Counted from the stretch's first letter, positions 27,790 to 36,951 are shown. The stretch: DNA of 64,000 nt from Flavobacterium sp. 90 (GCF_004339525.1 NZ_SMGE01000001.1:2108001-2172000); one strand, 5' to 3'. The notes: generated by a model not told the origin, from the sequence alone. A program made the numbers and translations.

Positions 27790-29844
27790 TTATTTTGATA
27801 TATTATAATTTTTTTCTTTTAAATATTTAAGGATTTCTTCTGAAGCATTTTTACTCGTAAATCCAAATTTTTGATCTAAAACCGAAGCTGGAGCCGAATA
27901 TCCAAAATGATCCAATCCGAATACTTGTCCTTTACTTCCAACCAGATTTTCAAGATTAACAGGAAGTCCCGCTGTAAGTCCAAAAACTAAAGCATTATTA
28001 GGAATAACACTTTCCTGATATTCCCCAGATTGTGATCTAAAAAGTCCTTCTGAAATAATCGAAGCAACATTTATTTTAATTTTAATCGTTTCCTCGAGTT
28101 CTTTTGCAGCTTCGATAAGTGTTGCAACTTCAGATCCGTTTGCAATTAAAGTGATATCAGGATTTTGAGTTTCTTTTACCAAATAACCACCTTTTTTAGC
28201 CTGCGTTGCTTCTTCAAATCTTGATTTTCCATTCGTTGGAAGATCCTTAATATCTTGTCTCGAAAGAATTAATCCTGTTGGCGTTTTTTTGTTTTCTAAT
28301 GCCATTTGCCATGCCACAGAAGTTTCAACAGCATCAGCAGGACGAAGCGCTAATAAACTTTGATCACCTGAATGATTTTTGATTTTTTCCAGTAATCTTA
28401 TCTGTGCTTCTTGTTCGATTGGCTGGTGCGTTGGACCATCTTCGCCTACGCGAAAAGAATCGTGCGTCCAAACATATTTTACGGCTAATTCCTGAATTGC
28501 CGCCAAACGAATTGCTGGTTTCATATAATCTGAAAACACAAAAAATGTAGCAACAACCGGAATAACTCCGCCATGAAGCGCGATTCCGTTAGCGATTGCA
28601 GCCATTGTTAACTCGGCAACACCAGCTTGCAGAAATCCACCGCTGAAATTATTCTTTTGCAAAACCGATGATTTTTTCAGGAAACCGTCTGTTTTATCGC
28701 TATTCGATAAATCGGCAGAAGACACAATCATGTTCTCTACATTTTCTGCCAAATATCCTAAAACTGCCGCCGAAGCATCACGTGTTGCAGCATTTGCTTT
28801 TTGAACAACAGCACTAAAATCTAAAGCTGGCAAATCACCATTAAAGAACTGTTTTATTTTCTCAGCCGATTTTGGATTTTGATTTTCCCAAGCCAAAATT
28901 TGCGCTTTTCTCTCTGACGCTTCTTCTGTTTTTTGTGCTAAAATGGTTTTATAATGAGCCGCAACATCTTCATAAACTGCAAATGAATCTTTTGGATTCG
29001 CACCTAAATTCAATAACGTTTTTTCAAAATCTGCTTTTGTCGCTCCAATTGGTTTTCCGTGTAACTCGCATTGTCCTTCGTACATTGTTCCATCTGCGGT
29101 CACACAACCTTTTCCCATAATTGTTCTTCCAATAATTAGAGTTGGTCGCTCTAATTCGGCGTGTGCTGCGTTTAATGCTGAACGAATATGTGCGTGATTA
29201 TGACCATCAATTGTGATCACTTTCCAGCCCCAGGATTCGTATTTCATCGCTGTATTTTCGGTCGTAACCTCATCTGTCATTGACGAAAGCTGAACATCAT
29301 TAGAATCATAAAACATGATAAAATTGTTCAATCCTAAATGTCCTGCGATACGTCCCGCTCCTTGCGAAATCTCTTCCTGAACTCCTCCGTCAGTTATAAA
29401 ACCGTAAATTTTATGATCGAATAAATTCTCAAATCTTGCCGATAAAAACTTTGCCGCAATTGCAGCTCCAACTCCCATTGCATGTCCTTGACCTAATGGT
29501 CCAGAAGTATTTTCGATACCTCTTTTGACATCAATTTCAGGATGTCCCGGCGTTACAGAACCCCATTGTCTGAAATTTTCTAAATCTGATTTTCCGTAAT
29601 TTCCCAACAAATGATATTGAGCATACATTAAAGCCGAAAGATGTCCGGCATCCATAAAAAATCGATCTCTAAAGATCCAATGCATGTCTGTTGGATCGAA
29701 TTTTAAATATTCAGAATATAAAATGTGCATGAAATCTGCGCCGCCCATTGATCCTCCCGGATGACCGGAATTTGCTTTTTCGACCATCGAAATGGCTAAA
29801 GCGCGTATATTATCTACGGCTGATTGGTCAATTTTGTAGTTCAT
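27790..29844 (-). CDS. tkt: Transketolase
   Basis: 684 residues from the ATG at 29844, which starts a standard transketolase N-terminus (MNYKIDQSAVDNIRALAIS). The ORF runs 24 codons further to 29916 without family similarity. Thiamine-diphosphate enzyme motifs include EKANSGHPGGSMGG, the GDGG-like site as ITDGGVQEE, GPLGQGHAMGVG, and the pyrimidine-domain segment VWTHDSFRVGEDGPTHQP. It is encoded as one long chain. It moves two-carbon units between sugar phosphates in the cytoplasm. An AraR-like operator lies 108 bases upstream of the ATG, so this copy is probably arabinose-induced. Confidence 0.94.
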   Translation of the reverse strand: MNYKIDQSAVDNIRALAISMVEKANSGHPGGSMGGADFMHILYSEYLKFDPTDMHWIFRDRFFMDAGHLSALMYAQYHLLGNYGKSDLENFRQWGSVTPGHPEIDVKRGIENTSGPLGQGHAMGVGAAIAAKFLSARFENLFDHKIYGFITDGGVQEEISQGAGRIAGHLGLNNFIMFYDSNDVQLSSMTDEVTTENTAMKYESWGWKVITIDGHNHAHIRSALNAAHAELERPTLIIGRTIMGKGCVTADGTMYEGQCELHGKPIGATKADFEKTLLNLGANPKDSFAVYEDVAAHYKTILAQKTEEASERKAQILAWENQNPKSAEKIKQFFNGDLPALDFSAVVQKANAATRDASAAVLGYLAENVENMIVSSADLSNSDKTDGFLKKSSVLQKNNFSGGFLQAGVAELTMAAIANGIALHGGVIPVVATFFVFSDYMKPAIRLAAIQELAVKYVWTHDSFRVGEDGPTHQPIEQEAQIRLLEKIKNHSGDQSLLALRPADAVETSVAWQMALENKKTPTGLILSRQDIKDLPTNGKSRFEEATQAKKGGYLVKETQNPDITLIANGSEVATLIEAAKELEETIKIKINVASIISEGLFRSQSGEYQESVIPNNALVFGLTAGLPVNLENLVGSKGQVFGLDHFGYSAPASVLDQKFGFTSKNASEEILKYLKEKNYNISK

Positions 29845-29951
29845 TTCTAAGTAATCTTTTGGTTGGTTTAATAGCGTAATTTTATTTGTTTGTACCTGAA
29901 TTTCATATAGAAACAATTATAAAAATTCAAAACAGAATCAAAACAAATAAT

Positions 29952-29970
29952 AAGTGTAAAATTTACATTT
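29952..29970. promoter_or_regulatory. AraR-like operator before transketolase
   Basis: AAGTGT-N7-ACATTT, the same form as the susC-proximal site, 108 bases upstream of the transketolase ATG at 29844. Confidence 0.65.
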
Positions 29971-30050
29971 ACAAATGTATGTAAAATAATTCCACAAAAA
30001 CAAAAAAAAGTTTTCGTTACCGTAATTTGAGAATAAAGCAAGCAGATGAA

Positions 30051-30440
30051 GTCCCTACGGGACATTTTTTCTGGGGCGTGGCAATCTAATTTCTACCAAT
30101 ATTTAACTCCTAACGGAGTATAATATATCGCGAAAATTAAATACTTGGTAAATTTCTACCAACATTTAACCCCTAGCGGAGTATAATAATATCGCAAAAA
30201 TTAAAAACTTGGTAAATATCTACCAACATTTAACTCCTAACGGAGTATAATAATATCGCGAAAATTAAATACTGGGCAAATTTCTACCAACATTTAACTC
30301 CTAACGGAGTATTTCTTTTAGGGATTAAATAAGATCGAAATAATTATTTGATTAATTTTTCGAAAAGAAATATATCTCGGAGAGATTAAATGTCGGTAGA
30401 AATACAAATATTGAACAGATTACAAATGTCCTGTAGGGAC
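30051..30440. repeat. Composite palindrome block with outer inverted repeat
   Basis: The outer palindromes GTCCCTACGGGAC (30051-30063) and GTCCTGTAGGGAC (30428-30440), with flanking bases, face each other as an inverted repeat. Between them is the tandem array at 30091-30313, and near 30376-30403 an inverted, degenerate copy of the array unit (GATTAAATGTCGGTAGAAA). The whole block is nearly symmetric. Confidence 0.8.
30091..30313. repeat. 64-bp tandem repeat, three units plus a partial fourth
   Basis: Units start at 30091, 30154, 30218 and 30282 (periods 63, 64 and 64). Each begins TTCTACCAAYATTTAA and then has the palindrome ACTCCTAACGGAGT (30106-30119 and equivalents near 30170, 30233 and 30297). 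An AT-rich stretch with ATCGCGAAAATTAAA follows, then TTGGTA, which can pair with the next unit's TACCAA. The units are contiguous, so this is not a CRISPR array. Confidence 0.9.
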
Positions 30441-30455
30441 TAAACATCTTATCTT

Positions 30456-31454
30456 TTACAAAGAATTTCGAACAATCAAAGAAAACTTATTCTCGATTTG
30501 GTCTTTATTCCCTTTAAGAACCATTTCGGCTAGAATTTTTCCCATTGTTTCAAAATGCGTAGAAATTGTTGTGATTCCGTTTGCAACGATCTTTTTTAAA
30601 GGCGTTTCATTATAAGATATAATTCCAAAATCAATTCCGAGTTTTAAATGTTGATCTCTGGCGCTTTCGATTACGCGAACCAAATCTCTGTCATTCGGGA
30701 TAATATAAAGATCACCCAACGTAATTTCTCTGTCTGTAAATTCGGTTATAATTTCATATTCAAAATTATATTCCGTGCAAAAATGTTCAAATCCTAACTT
30801 CATTCCAAGAGGTTCTCTAAAACCAGGAAAGATCAAAATTAGCTTTTCGTATTTGTTCAATTTCACTTTTCCTTTGTACAAACCTTCAAAAATATCTTTC
30901 TGGTGATTTTGATAAATAGCGGGATATAATTTTAAATCCGGATTGGTCTGATCGAGAATAATTACCTCATTTACTGGTAGGGTTTTTAAAATCTCAGCCA
31001 CACCAGTTAAATTAGTCGGCATTATAATGTATTTGGTATAATTCCCGTTACTATCATTTATCAGTTTTTGAAATACCTGAACATTAAAATGGTGGAAAAA
31101 AATATCTACTTGTACATTCTTTCCAATGTTTTTTAAAAATGAATTATAAATATCTTCCTTGAAAATATTTAACTCATCAAAAAGTAAAAAAATCTTCTGT
31201 TTTATGGTGATTTCAACGCTCTTAACGTAATATCCTTTGCCCGGAATGGCATAAATAATTCCGCGTTTTTTGAGTTCGTCATAGCCTAATAAAACGGTAT
31301 CGCGCGACAATGAAAAAGCCAGACAGACTTTATTTACGGACGGAAGCCGATCGCCTTTGACTAATTTTTCTTCTTCGATTGCCTTTTCTATTGAGAGAAT
31401 TATCTGCTTATATTTTGGCAATCCAATGTTATTCTGAATAGAAATTATATTCAT
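30456..31454 (-). CDS. GntR-family regulator with sugar-binding-like sensor domain
   Basis: 332 residues. Residues 1-75 form a GntR winged helix (LPKYKQIILSIEKAIEEEKL, GDRLPSVNKVCLAFSLSRDTV, KRGIIYAIPGKGYYV). The remaining 250 residues resemble the periplasmic-binding-protein/LacI effector fold (KYIIMPTNLTGVAE, VIILDQTNPDL, GIISYNETPLKKI, TISTHFETMG). This domain pairing is common in Bacteroidota sugar regulators. It is divergent from galM-galK-galT, so it likely represses the galactose operon and is released by galactose or a derivative. Candidate ACTGGTA sites lie in the 102-base gap to galM. The effector is inferred from context. Confidence 0.87.
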   Translation of the reverse strand: MNIISIQNNIGLPKYKQIILSIEKAIEEEKLVKGDRLPSVNKVCLAFSLSRDTVLLGYDELKKRGIIYAIPGKGYYVKSVEITIKQKIFLLFDELNIFKEDIYNSFLKNIGKNVQVDIFFHHFNVQVFQKLINDSNGNYTKYIIMPTNLTGVAEILKTLPVNEVIILDQTNPDLKLYPAIYQNHQKDIFEGLYKGKVKLNKYEKLILIFPGFREPLGMKLGFEHFCTEYNFEYEIITEFTDREITLGDLYIIPNDRDLVRVIESARDQHLKLGIDFGIISYNETPLKKIVANGITTISTHFETMGKILAEMVLKGNKDQIENKFSLIVRNSL

Positions 31455-31486
31455 AAAAAAATAGATTTTGGCGCAATATACAAAAA

Positions 31487-31503
31487 ACTGGTAGGTACTG
31501 GTA
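31487..31503. promoter_or_regulatory. Candidate operator for the GntR regulator
   Basis: ACTGGTA occurs twice in direct orientation, 31487-31493 and 31497-31503, one helical turn apart. It lies 22 bases upstream of the galM -7 box, where a -33 box would sit. ACTGGTA recurs before galK (32638-32644), and the reverse complement of a similar word, ACTGGTGG, occurs before the symporter gene (35076-35084). Confidence 0.45.
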
Positions 31504-31524
31504 TGTAAACGAAAATAATGTTTC

Positions 31525-31532
31525 TATTTTTG
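31525..31532 (+). promoter_or_regulatory. galM promoter -7 box
   Basis: TATTTTTG fits TAnnTTTG exactly and lies 25 bases before the ATG at 31557. It argues against the longer ORF start at 31518, which would lie upstream of transcription initiation. Confidence 0.55.
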
Positions 31533-31556
31533 GATTTCATTTTTGGCAAAAATAGC

Positions 31557-32612
31557 ATGGAAATAAAACATATATCGCATTTTCAACAGAAAAGTATTTC
31601 TAATTCATTTGGTTTATCTTCTGATAACGAAGAAATTCTCGCTTTTGAATTATCGAACAAAAACGGAATGAAAGTTCAAATTACAAATTTTGGAGCGACG
31701 GTTACTTCTCTACAAATTCCTGTTGCTGACGGAAAACTGGTAGATGTTGTTGTTGGATTTGATTCGGCAGCTTCTTATTTAGCTTCTTATAATTTGCCAA
31801 GTGCGCCTTATTTAGGAACAACAGTTGGACGTTATGCAGGAAGAATTAATAAAGGTATTTTCTCTTTAAATGGTAAAACTTTTCAGTTAAATACCAATAA
31901 TAATGGTAATGCGTTACATGGCGGAAATGCTGGTTTTGGACAAAAAATATGGAACGTTACTGATATTACTTCTAATGAAAATCCGTCGATAACATTCAGT
32001 CTTTTGAGTCCTCATTTAGACGAAAATTATCCGGGAGAATTACAGGTAGATTTAACGTATACATTAACCGAAAAGAATGAATTGCAACTGGATTATAAAG
32101 CAACTTCGACTGAAGATACAGTGATTAATTTAACGCATCATAGTTATTTTAATCTTGATGGACACGATGGTTCTGTATTGAATCAGGAAATGTTTATCAA
32201 CTCAGAGAAGATCTTAGAAACGAATGAAGAGAATATTCCAACCGGAAATTTTACAGCGCTTTCTAATCATGATTTTGATTTTAGAACGGCAAAAAAATGC
32301 CCGGCTTCTATCGACAATTCTTTTGTAATTGAACCTACGAATGATGTTGTTGCAAAATTATTCAGCACAAAAAATAATTTACAAATGAGTGTTTACACAG
32401 ATCAGCCAAGTGTACATATATATGTTGGCGGAAATTGTTTTGATACTCTTAAAGGAAAAGAAAATGTAACTTATCATCCGTCAAGCGGAATTTGTTTTGA
32501 AACACAGAATTTTCCGGATGCACCAAATCATGCTCATTTTCCGAATTCGGTTTTGAAAAAAGGAGCTGAATATCGCCAAAAAACAGTTTACAAATTTGAG
32601 AATATAAATTAG
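31557..32612 (+). CDS. galM: Aldose 1-epimerase, cytoplasmic
   Basis: 351 residues from the ATG at 31557; the ORF start at 31518 overlaps the likely promoter. No signal peptide is seen. Motifs are ITNFGATVTSLQIP, GTTVGRYAGRINKG, ALHGG, the catalytic His in NLTHHSYFNL, and the catalytic Glu in CFETQNFPDAPNH. It should supply alpha-D-galactose to galactokinase. It is first in galM-galK-galT, 58 bases before galK. It shares the fold of the lipoprotein mutarotase at 4242 but differs in its cellular location. Confidence 0.93.
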   Translation: MEIKHISHFQQKSISNSFGLSSDNEEILAFELSNKNGMKVQITNFGATVTSLQIPVADGKLVDVVVGFDSAASYLASYNLPSAPYLGTTVGRYAGRINKGIFSLNGKTFQLNTNNNGNALHGGNAGFGQKIWNVTDITSNENPSITFSLLSPHLDENYPGELQVDLTYTLTEKNELQLDYKATSTEDTVINLTHHSYFNLDGHDGSVLNQEMFINSEKILETNEENIPTGNFTALSNHDFDFRTAKKCPASIDNSFVIEPTNDVVAKLFSTKNNLQMSVYTDQPSVHIYVGGNCFDTLKGKENVTYHPSSGICFETQNFPDAPNHAHFPNSVLKKGAEYRQKTVYKFENIN

Positions 32613-32670
32613 TACTTTTTAAAATCAGTTTGCAAGAACTGGTAGAAAACACTATTACAATTACACTATA

Positions 32671-33831
32671 ATGAATGACATTTTAATACAAAGCACAACG
32701 GCATTTTTTGAGAAATCATTTGGATCTGCGCCTCAAAAAATTGTACTTTCTCCTGGAAGAATTAATATTATTGGAGAGCATATTGATTATAATGACGGTT
32801 ACGTTTTACCGGCAGCAATTGACAAAGTAATTTGTTTTGCTTTCGAAAAAAACGGTACCAAAAAATCTAAAATAATCGCTATCGATTTAAATGAAGAATT
32901 CGAAATTGATTTAACTCAGGAAGTTCAATTAAGTGATGTCGTTTGGACCAATTATATTCGTGGTGTAATAAAACAATTGCAGGATAACGGTTTTTCTTTT
33001 GACGGTTTCAATTGTGTTTTCAGCAGTAATATTCCGGTTGGTTCAGGATTGTCATCTTCTGCAGCTTTAGAATGCGGAACCATTTTTGGAATCAAAGAAC
33101 TTTTTGATCTTAAAATTGAAAAGGTTGATATTTCATTATTAGGACAAAAAGCAGAACATTGGGTTGGTATCAATTGTGGTATTATGGACCAATTTTCAAG
33201 CGTTCATGGTCTTGACAATAAAGTAATAAAACTGGATTGTAACACATTGGATTTTGAATATCACAATGCTGATTTCAAAGATTATTCTTTGGTTTTATTT
33301 GACAGCAATGTAAAACATTCACTTTTTACATCTGAATATAATACAAGAAGACTTGAATGCGAAGAAGGATTATCGATTATTAAAAATCATTTTCCGGAAA
33401 TAAAAAGTTTTAGAGATTGCACAGAAGAACAACTTTTGAGCATTCAGGATAAAATAAGTGCAACAGTATTTAAAAGAGTACATTATGTTGTAAAAGAAAT
33501 TGCCCGCGTAACAAAAGCTTGTGAGGCTTTGGACAACGGAAATATAGAAATTTTAGGACAATTACTTTTTGAGACGCATTATGGTCTGTCGCAAGAGTAT
33601 GAAGTAAGTTGCGAGGAGCTGGATATGCTTGTAGATACCGCAAAAGCTGACGAGAGAATAATCGGTTCGCGTTTGATGGGCGGAGGTTTTGGCGGATGCA
33701 CCATCAATTTAATTAAAAAAGGGCATGAAAATGAGGTAAAAAGTAAGTTTTCAAATCTTTATTTAGATACATTTGGGATTGAATTAAAATTTTATGATGT
33801 AAAAATCTCAAACGGAACAACATTACTTTAA
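32671..33831 (+). CDS. galK: Galactokinase
   Basis: GHMP-family kinase of 386 residues making galactose 1-phosphate from galactose and ATP. The galactokinase signature GRINIIGEHIDYNDG is near residues 28-42. The phosphate-binding loop PVGSGLSSSAALE is near 116-128, and the C-terminal GHMP motif GSRLMGGGFGGCTINL is present. MDQFSSVHG contains the catalytic Asp. It follows galM and is 16 bases before galT. An ACTGGTAG word at 32638 precedes it. Confidence 0.96.
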   Translation: MNDILIQSTTAFFEKSFGSAPQKIVLSPGRINIIGEHIDYNDGYVLPAAIDKVICFAFEKNGTKKSKIIAIDLNEEFEIDLTQEVQLSDVVWTNYIRGVIKQLQDNGFSFDGFNCVFSSNIPVGSGLSSSAALECGTIFGIKELFDLKIEKVDISLLGQKAEHWVGINCGIMDQFSSVHGLDNKVIKLDCNTLDFEYHNADFKDYSLVLFDSNVKHSLFTSEYNTRRLECEEGLSIIKNHFPEIKSFRDCTEEQLLSIQDKISATVFKRVHYVVKEIARVTKACEALDNGNIEILGQLLFETHYGLSQEYEVSCEELDMLVDTAKADERIIGSRLMGGGFGGCTINLIKKGHENEVKSKFSNLYLDTFGIELKFYDVKISNGTTLL

Positions 33832-33847
33832 TACCACCAGAACAAAA

Positions 33848-34909
33848 ATGAAAAACTTTGACATTAACGAGGATCCTCACAGACGTTTTAATCCATTAAT
33901 AAACGAATGGGTTTTAGTATCACCTCATCGCGCCAAACGTCCGTGGCAAGGACAAAACGAAACCATTTCAACTGAATCTTTACCAAAATACGACGAAACG
34001 TGTTATTTGTGTCCGGGAAATGTTCGCGCCAATGGTGTAAACAATCCTAATTACGAAAGCAGCTTCGTATTTGAAAATGACTTTGCTGCGATGAAGCAGG
34101 ACGAAATTATTTTTGAAGAAGATATCAAACACACTTTCTTTAAAGCAAAACCGGAACAGGGAATATCAAGAGTCGTTTGTTTTTCTCCAAGACACGATCT
34201 GACTTTACCGGAAATGGAAATTGACGGAATTGAAAATATTATCAAAACCTGGCAAAAAGAATATACTGATTTAGGAAGTATCAAATACATTAATCACGTT
34301 CAGATTTTCGAAAACAAAGGAAGTGTTATGGGTTGCAGTAATCCGCATCCGCATGGACAAATCTGGGCACAATCATCTTTGCCAACTCAGGTTGAGAAAA
34401 CACAAAATAGCTTAAAATCTTACTTTGATAAAAACGGAAGAACACTTCTTGAAGATTATGTAAAAGCAGAATTAAAAGTTGGAGAAAGAGTTGTAATCGA
34501 AAATGATCATTTTGTCGCTTTGGTTCCATTTTGGGCAATCTGGCCTTATGAAACTATGATTGTAAGTAAAAAAGCAATTAGCAAAATCACTGATTTTACT
34601 GCAGAAGAAAGTACCGCTTTTGCTAAAATCCTAAAACAATTAACAACAAAATACGATAACTTATTTAGTACTTCGTTCCCGTATTCTTCAGGGATTCACC
34701 AATCTCCAACAGATGGTTTAGAACATCCTGAATGGCATTTTCACATGCATTTTTACCCACCATTATTACGTTCTGCAACAGTTAAGAAATTTATGGTTGG
34801 ATACGAAATGTTAGGAGAATCGCAGAGAGATATTACTCCTGAAAAAAGTGCCGAAATTTTAAGACAACAGTCTGAAGTTCATTATAAAAAAGAAGGAAAA
34901 ATTAAATAA
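33848..34909 (+). CDS. galT: Galactose-1-phosphate uridylyltransferase
   Basis: 353 residues. It exchanges UMP between UDP-glucose and galactose 1-phosphate in the Leloir pathway. Motifs are NEWVLVSPHRAKRPWQGQ, the Cys pair in CYLCPGN (zinc), and the active-site HPHGQ near residues 167-171. EWHFHMHFYPPLLRS near the C-terminus is also typical. It is third in the operon after galM and galK. No galE was seen in the window, so the epimerase must be encoded elsewhere. Confidence 0.96.
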   Translation: MKNFDINEDPHRRFNPLINEWVLVSPHRAKRPWQGQNETISTESLPKYDETCYLCPGNVRANGVNNPNYESSFVFENDFAAMKQDEIIFEEDIKHTFFKAKPEQGISRVVCFSPRHDLTLPEMEIDGIENIIKTWQKEYTDLGSIKYINHVQIFENKGSVMGCSNPHPHGQIWAQSSLPTQVEKTQNSLKSYFDKNGRTLLEDYVKAELKVGERVVIENDHFVALVPFWAIWPYETMIVSKKAISKITDFTAEESTAFAKILKQLTTKYDNLFSTSFPYSSGIHQSPTDGLEHPEWHFHMHFYPPLLRSATVKKFMVGYEMLGESQRDITPEKSAEILRQQSEVHYKKEGKIK

Positions 34910-34962
34910 GAAAAGTGCTTTACAAACGTCATTTAAAAATTTAACACAATAATTCTATTTAT

Positions 34963-34981
34963 AAATGTAAAAAACACATTT
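34963..34981. promoter_or_regulatory. AraR-like operator before the sugar symporter
   Basis: AAATGT-N7-ACATTT, a perfect inverted repeat with the same 7-base spacer as the other sites. It is centred 42 bases upstream of the -7 box at 35010, almost the same distance as at araR. Confidence 0.62.
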
Positions 34982-35009
34982 AAAATAGCGTAGTTTTCAA
35001 TTTTTATTT

Positions 35010-35017
35010 TACTTTTG
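35010..35017 (+). promoter_or_regulatory. Symporter promoter -7 box
   Basis: TACTTTTG fits TAnnTTTG exactly. It leaves a leader of about 160 bases before the ATG at 35186. The rest of the 276-base galT-symporter gap is plain AT-rich sequence with an ACCACCAGT word at 35076. Confidence 0.5.
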
Positions 35018-35185
35018 GCTTTCGCTTACATTTTCATAAAAAAATAACAGAATAAAAACACATATCACATTAAAAACCACCAGTGAATAACAAAAACATG
35101 GTTTCAGAATTATCTTAATCAAATAATTTAAAAGCCACAAATAATAAAACTTTCATCTATACTAATTTTTAAAATACTACTAACA

Positions 35186-36886
35186 ATGAACCAGAACCTC
35201 GCTTTCGCAGATTATGCGGTTTTTATTATCTATTTTATCGTAGTTTCTGCCTACGGTTACACGGTTTACCGTAAGCGTAAACAAGACGAACAAGATGCCA
35301 AAGCTTACTTTTTAGCTGAAGGAAATTTAACTTGGTGGGCTATTGGAGCTTCTCTGATTGCATCAAATATTTCAGCTGAACAATTTATCGGAATGAGTGG
35401 TGAAGGTTTCTTTTTAGGAATTGCCGTTGCTGCTTATGAGTGGATTGCTGCTATCGCATTGATAATCGTTGCGGTTTGGTTTATTCCGGTATATCTTAAA
35501 AATAAGATTTATACAATGCCTCAATTCTTAAAAACACGTTATAATGAATCGACTGCGTTGATTATGGCTGTTTTCTGGTTGTTTTTGTATGTTTTTGTAA
35601 ATTTAACTTCTATCCTATATTTAGGAGCAGTTGCTATTAATGGTTTAGCTGGTGGAGAATATCTGCACGTAATCATGATTGGATTGGCTGTTTTTGCTTT
35701 GTTTATTTCTCTTGGAGGAATGAAAGTTGTTGCTTATACTGACGTTATTCAGGTTGCAGTTTTAATTATTGGAGGTTTGGTAACTTCATATATTGCTCTT
35801 ACAACAGTTGGACAATATTTTGGAGTTGGCGAAAATGCAATCGAAGGTTTCAAAGTTTTAATGAGAGAAGCTCCGGAGCATTTCAAAATGATTATCCCAA
35901 AACCACACGATACTGTAGTTACGGCACAAACTTCTCAACTTGCGATTGACAAATACTTAACCTTCCCTGGATTATTATCTTACTTGGCTGGTATCTGGAT
36001 TATCAACTTAAACTACTGGGGTTGTAACCAATACATTACTCAAAGAGCTTTGGGTGCTGATTTGCAAACAGCTCGTACAGGAATTTTATTTGCTGGTCTA
36101 TTAAAATTATTAATGCCTTTAATCGTAATGTTACCTGGTATCGCTGCTTACGTTTTATACACTAACGGACATTTACCTCAATTAGTTGGAGGAAAAGACG
36201 GCGCATATTCTGCTGTATTGACTTTCTTGCCAACAGGATTAAAAGGACTTTCTGTAGCTGCATTAACTGCTGCAATTGTAGCTTCATTAGCTGGAAAAGT
36301 AAACAGTATTTCTACAATCTATACATTAGATATTCATAAAAAATACATCCAGAAAGAAGCTGGCGAAAAACAACAAGTAAACATTGGTAGAATTGCCGTT
36401 TTTGCTGCAATGCTTTTGGCTGTTTTATTTACATGGAATGACCTTTTAGGAATTGGCGGAGTTGGTGGATTCACTTACATCCAAAAATACACAGGTTTTA
36501 TTAGCCCTGGAGTTTTCGCAATGTTTATTCTTGGTATGTTCTGGAAAAGAACAACTGGAGCTGCGGCAATTGTTGGAGTAATTTTAGGATTCTTATTGTC
36601 TGTTTTATTCAATGAATATGCTCCGGCATTATTTGGAAACGAGACCTTATTATATACTGCTTATTCTAATGGAAAAGGAGCATTCGAAATTCCGTTCCAC
36701 ATTTGTATGGGATTATCATTCTTCTTCACAACATTAACAATGGTTGCGATCAGTTTTGCAGGACCAAAAGTTAATCCAAAAGCTTTTGAGTTGGACTACG
36801 AAATGTTTAAAGTAAAACCACAAACAACGGTTTTAATCGTAATCACTATATTATCTATTATCGCATTGTACGTTAAATTCTGGTAG
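35186..36886 (+). CDS. Sodium/solute symporter (SSS family), probable sugar transporter
   Basis: 566 residues with about 14 membrane segments. SSS/SGLT features are FLAEGNLTWWAIGASLIASNISAEQFIGMSGEGFF (residues about 41-75), YWGCNQYITQRALGA, and the AALTAAIVASLAGKVNSISTIYTLDI helix that forms part of the substrate and sodium site. It is an inner-membrane importer. Its place after galM-galK-galT suggests galactose. However, the gene has its own promoter and an AraR-like site identical in layout to those of araB and susC, which points to L-arabinose. Both sugars are possible substrates. Confidence 0.9.
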   Translation: MNQNLAFADYAVFIIYFIVVSAYGYTVYRKRKQDEQDAKAYFLAEGNLTWWAIGASLIASNISAEQFIGMSGEGFFLGIAVAAYEWIAAIALIIVAVWFIPVYLKNKIYTMPQFLKTRYNESTALIMAVFWLFLYVFVNLTSILYLGAVAINGLAGGEYLHVIMIGLAVFALFISLGGMKVVAYTDVIQVAVLIIGGLVTSYIALTTVGQYFGVGENAIEGFKVLMREAPEHFKMIIPKPHDTVVTAQTSQLAIDKYLTFPGLLSYLAGIWIINLNYWGCNQYITQRALGADLQTARTGILFAGLLKLLMPLIVMLPGIAAYVLYTNGHLPQLVGGKDGAYSAVLTFLPTGLKGLSVAALTAAIVASLAGKVNSISTIYTLDIHKKYIQKEAGEKQQVNIGRIAVFAAMLLAVLFTWNDLLGIGGVGGFTYIQKYTGFISPGVFAMFILGMFWKRTTGAAAIVGVILGFLLSVLFNEYAPALFGNETLLYTAYSNGKGAFEIPFHICMGLSFFFTTLTMVAISFAGPKVNPKAFELDYEMFKVKPQTTVLIVITILSIIALYVKFW

Positions 36887-36918
36887 TATAATTTTTTACT
36901 ATATATTTTTTGAAGAAA

Positions 36919-36951
36919 AAAAAGAGGATATCAAATTGGTATCCTCTTTTT
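36919..36951 (+). terminator. Symporter terminator
   Basis: The 12-bp perfect arms AAAAAGAGGATA (36919-36930) and TATCCTCTTTTT (36940-36951) have a 9-base loop and end in a T-run, 33 bases after the stop codon. Confidence 0.88.

Larger units (their letters stand above)
29845..30455. other. 611-base gene-free stretch upstream of transketolase
   Basis: It contains the AraR-like operator (29952-29970) and a complex repeat block (30051-30440) with a 64-bp tandem array inside. No gene was found. Confidence 0.7.

Noticed and set aside
30091..30313. CRISPR array
   Set aside because: The units are contiguous 63-64 bp near-copies with no variable spacers, and no cas genes are present in the window.
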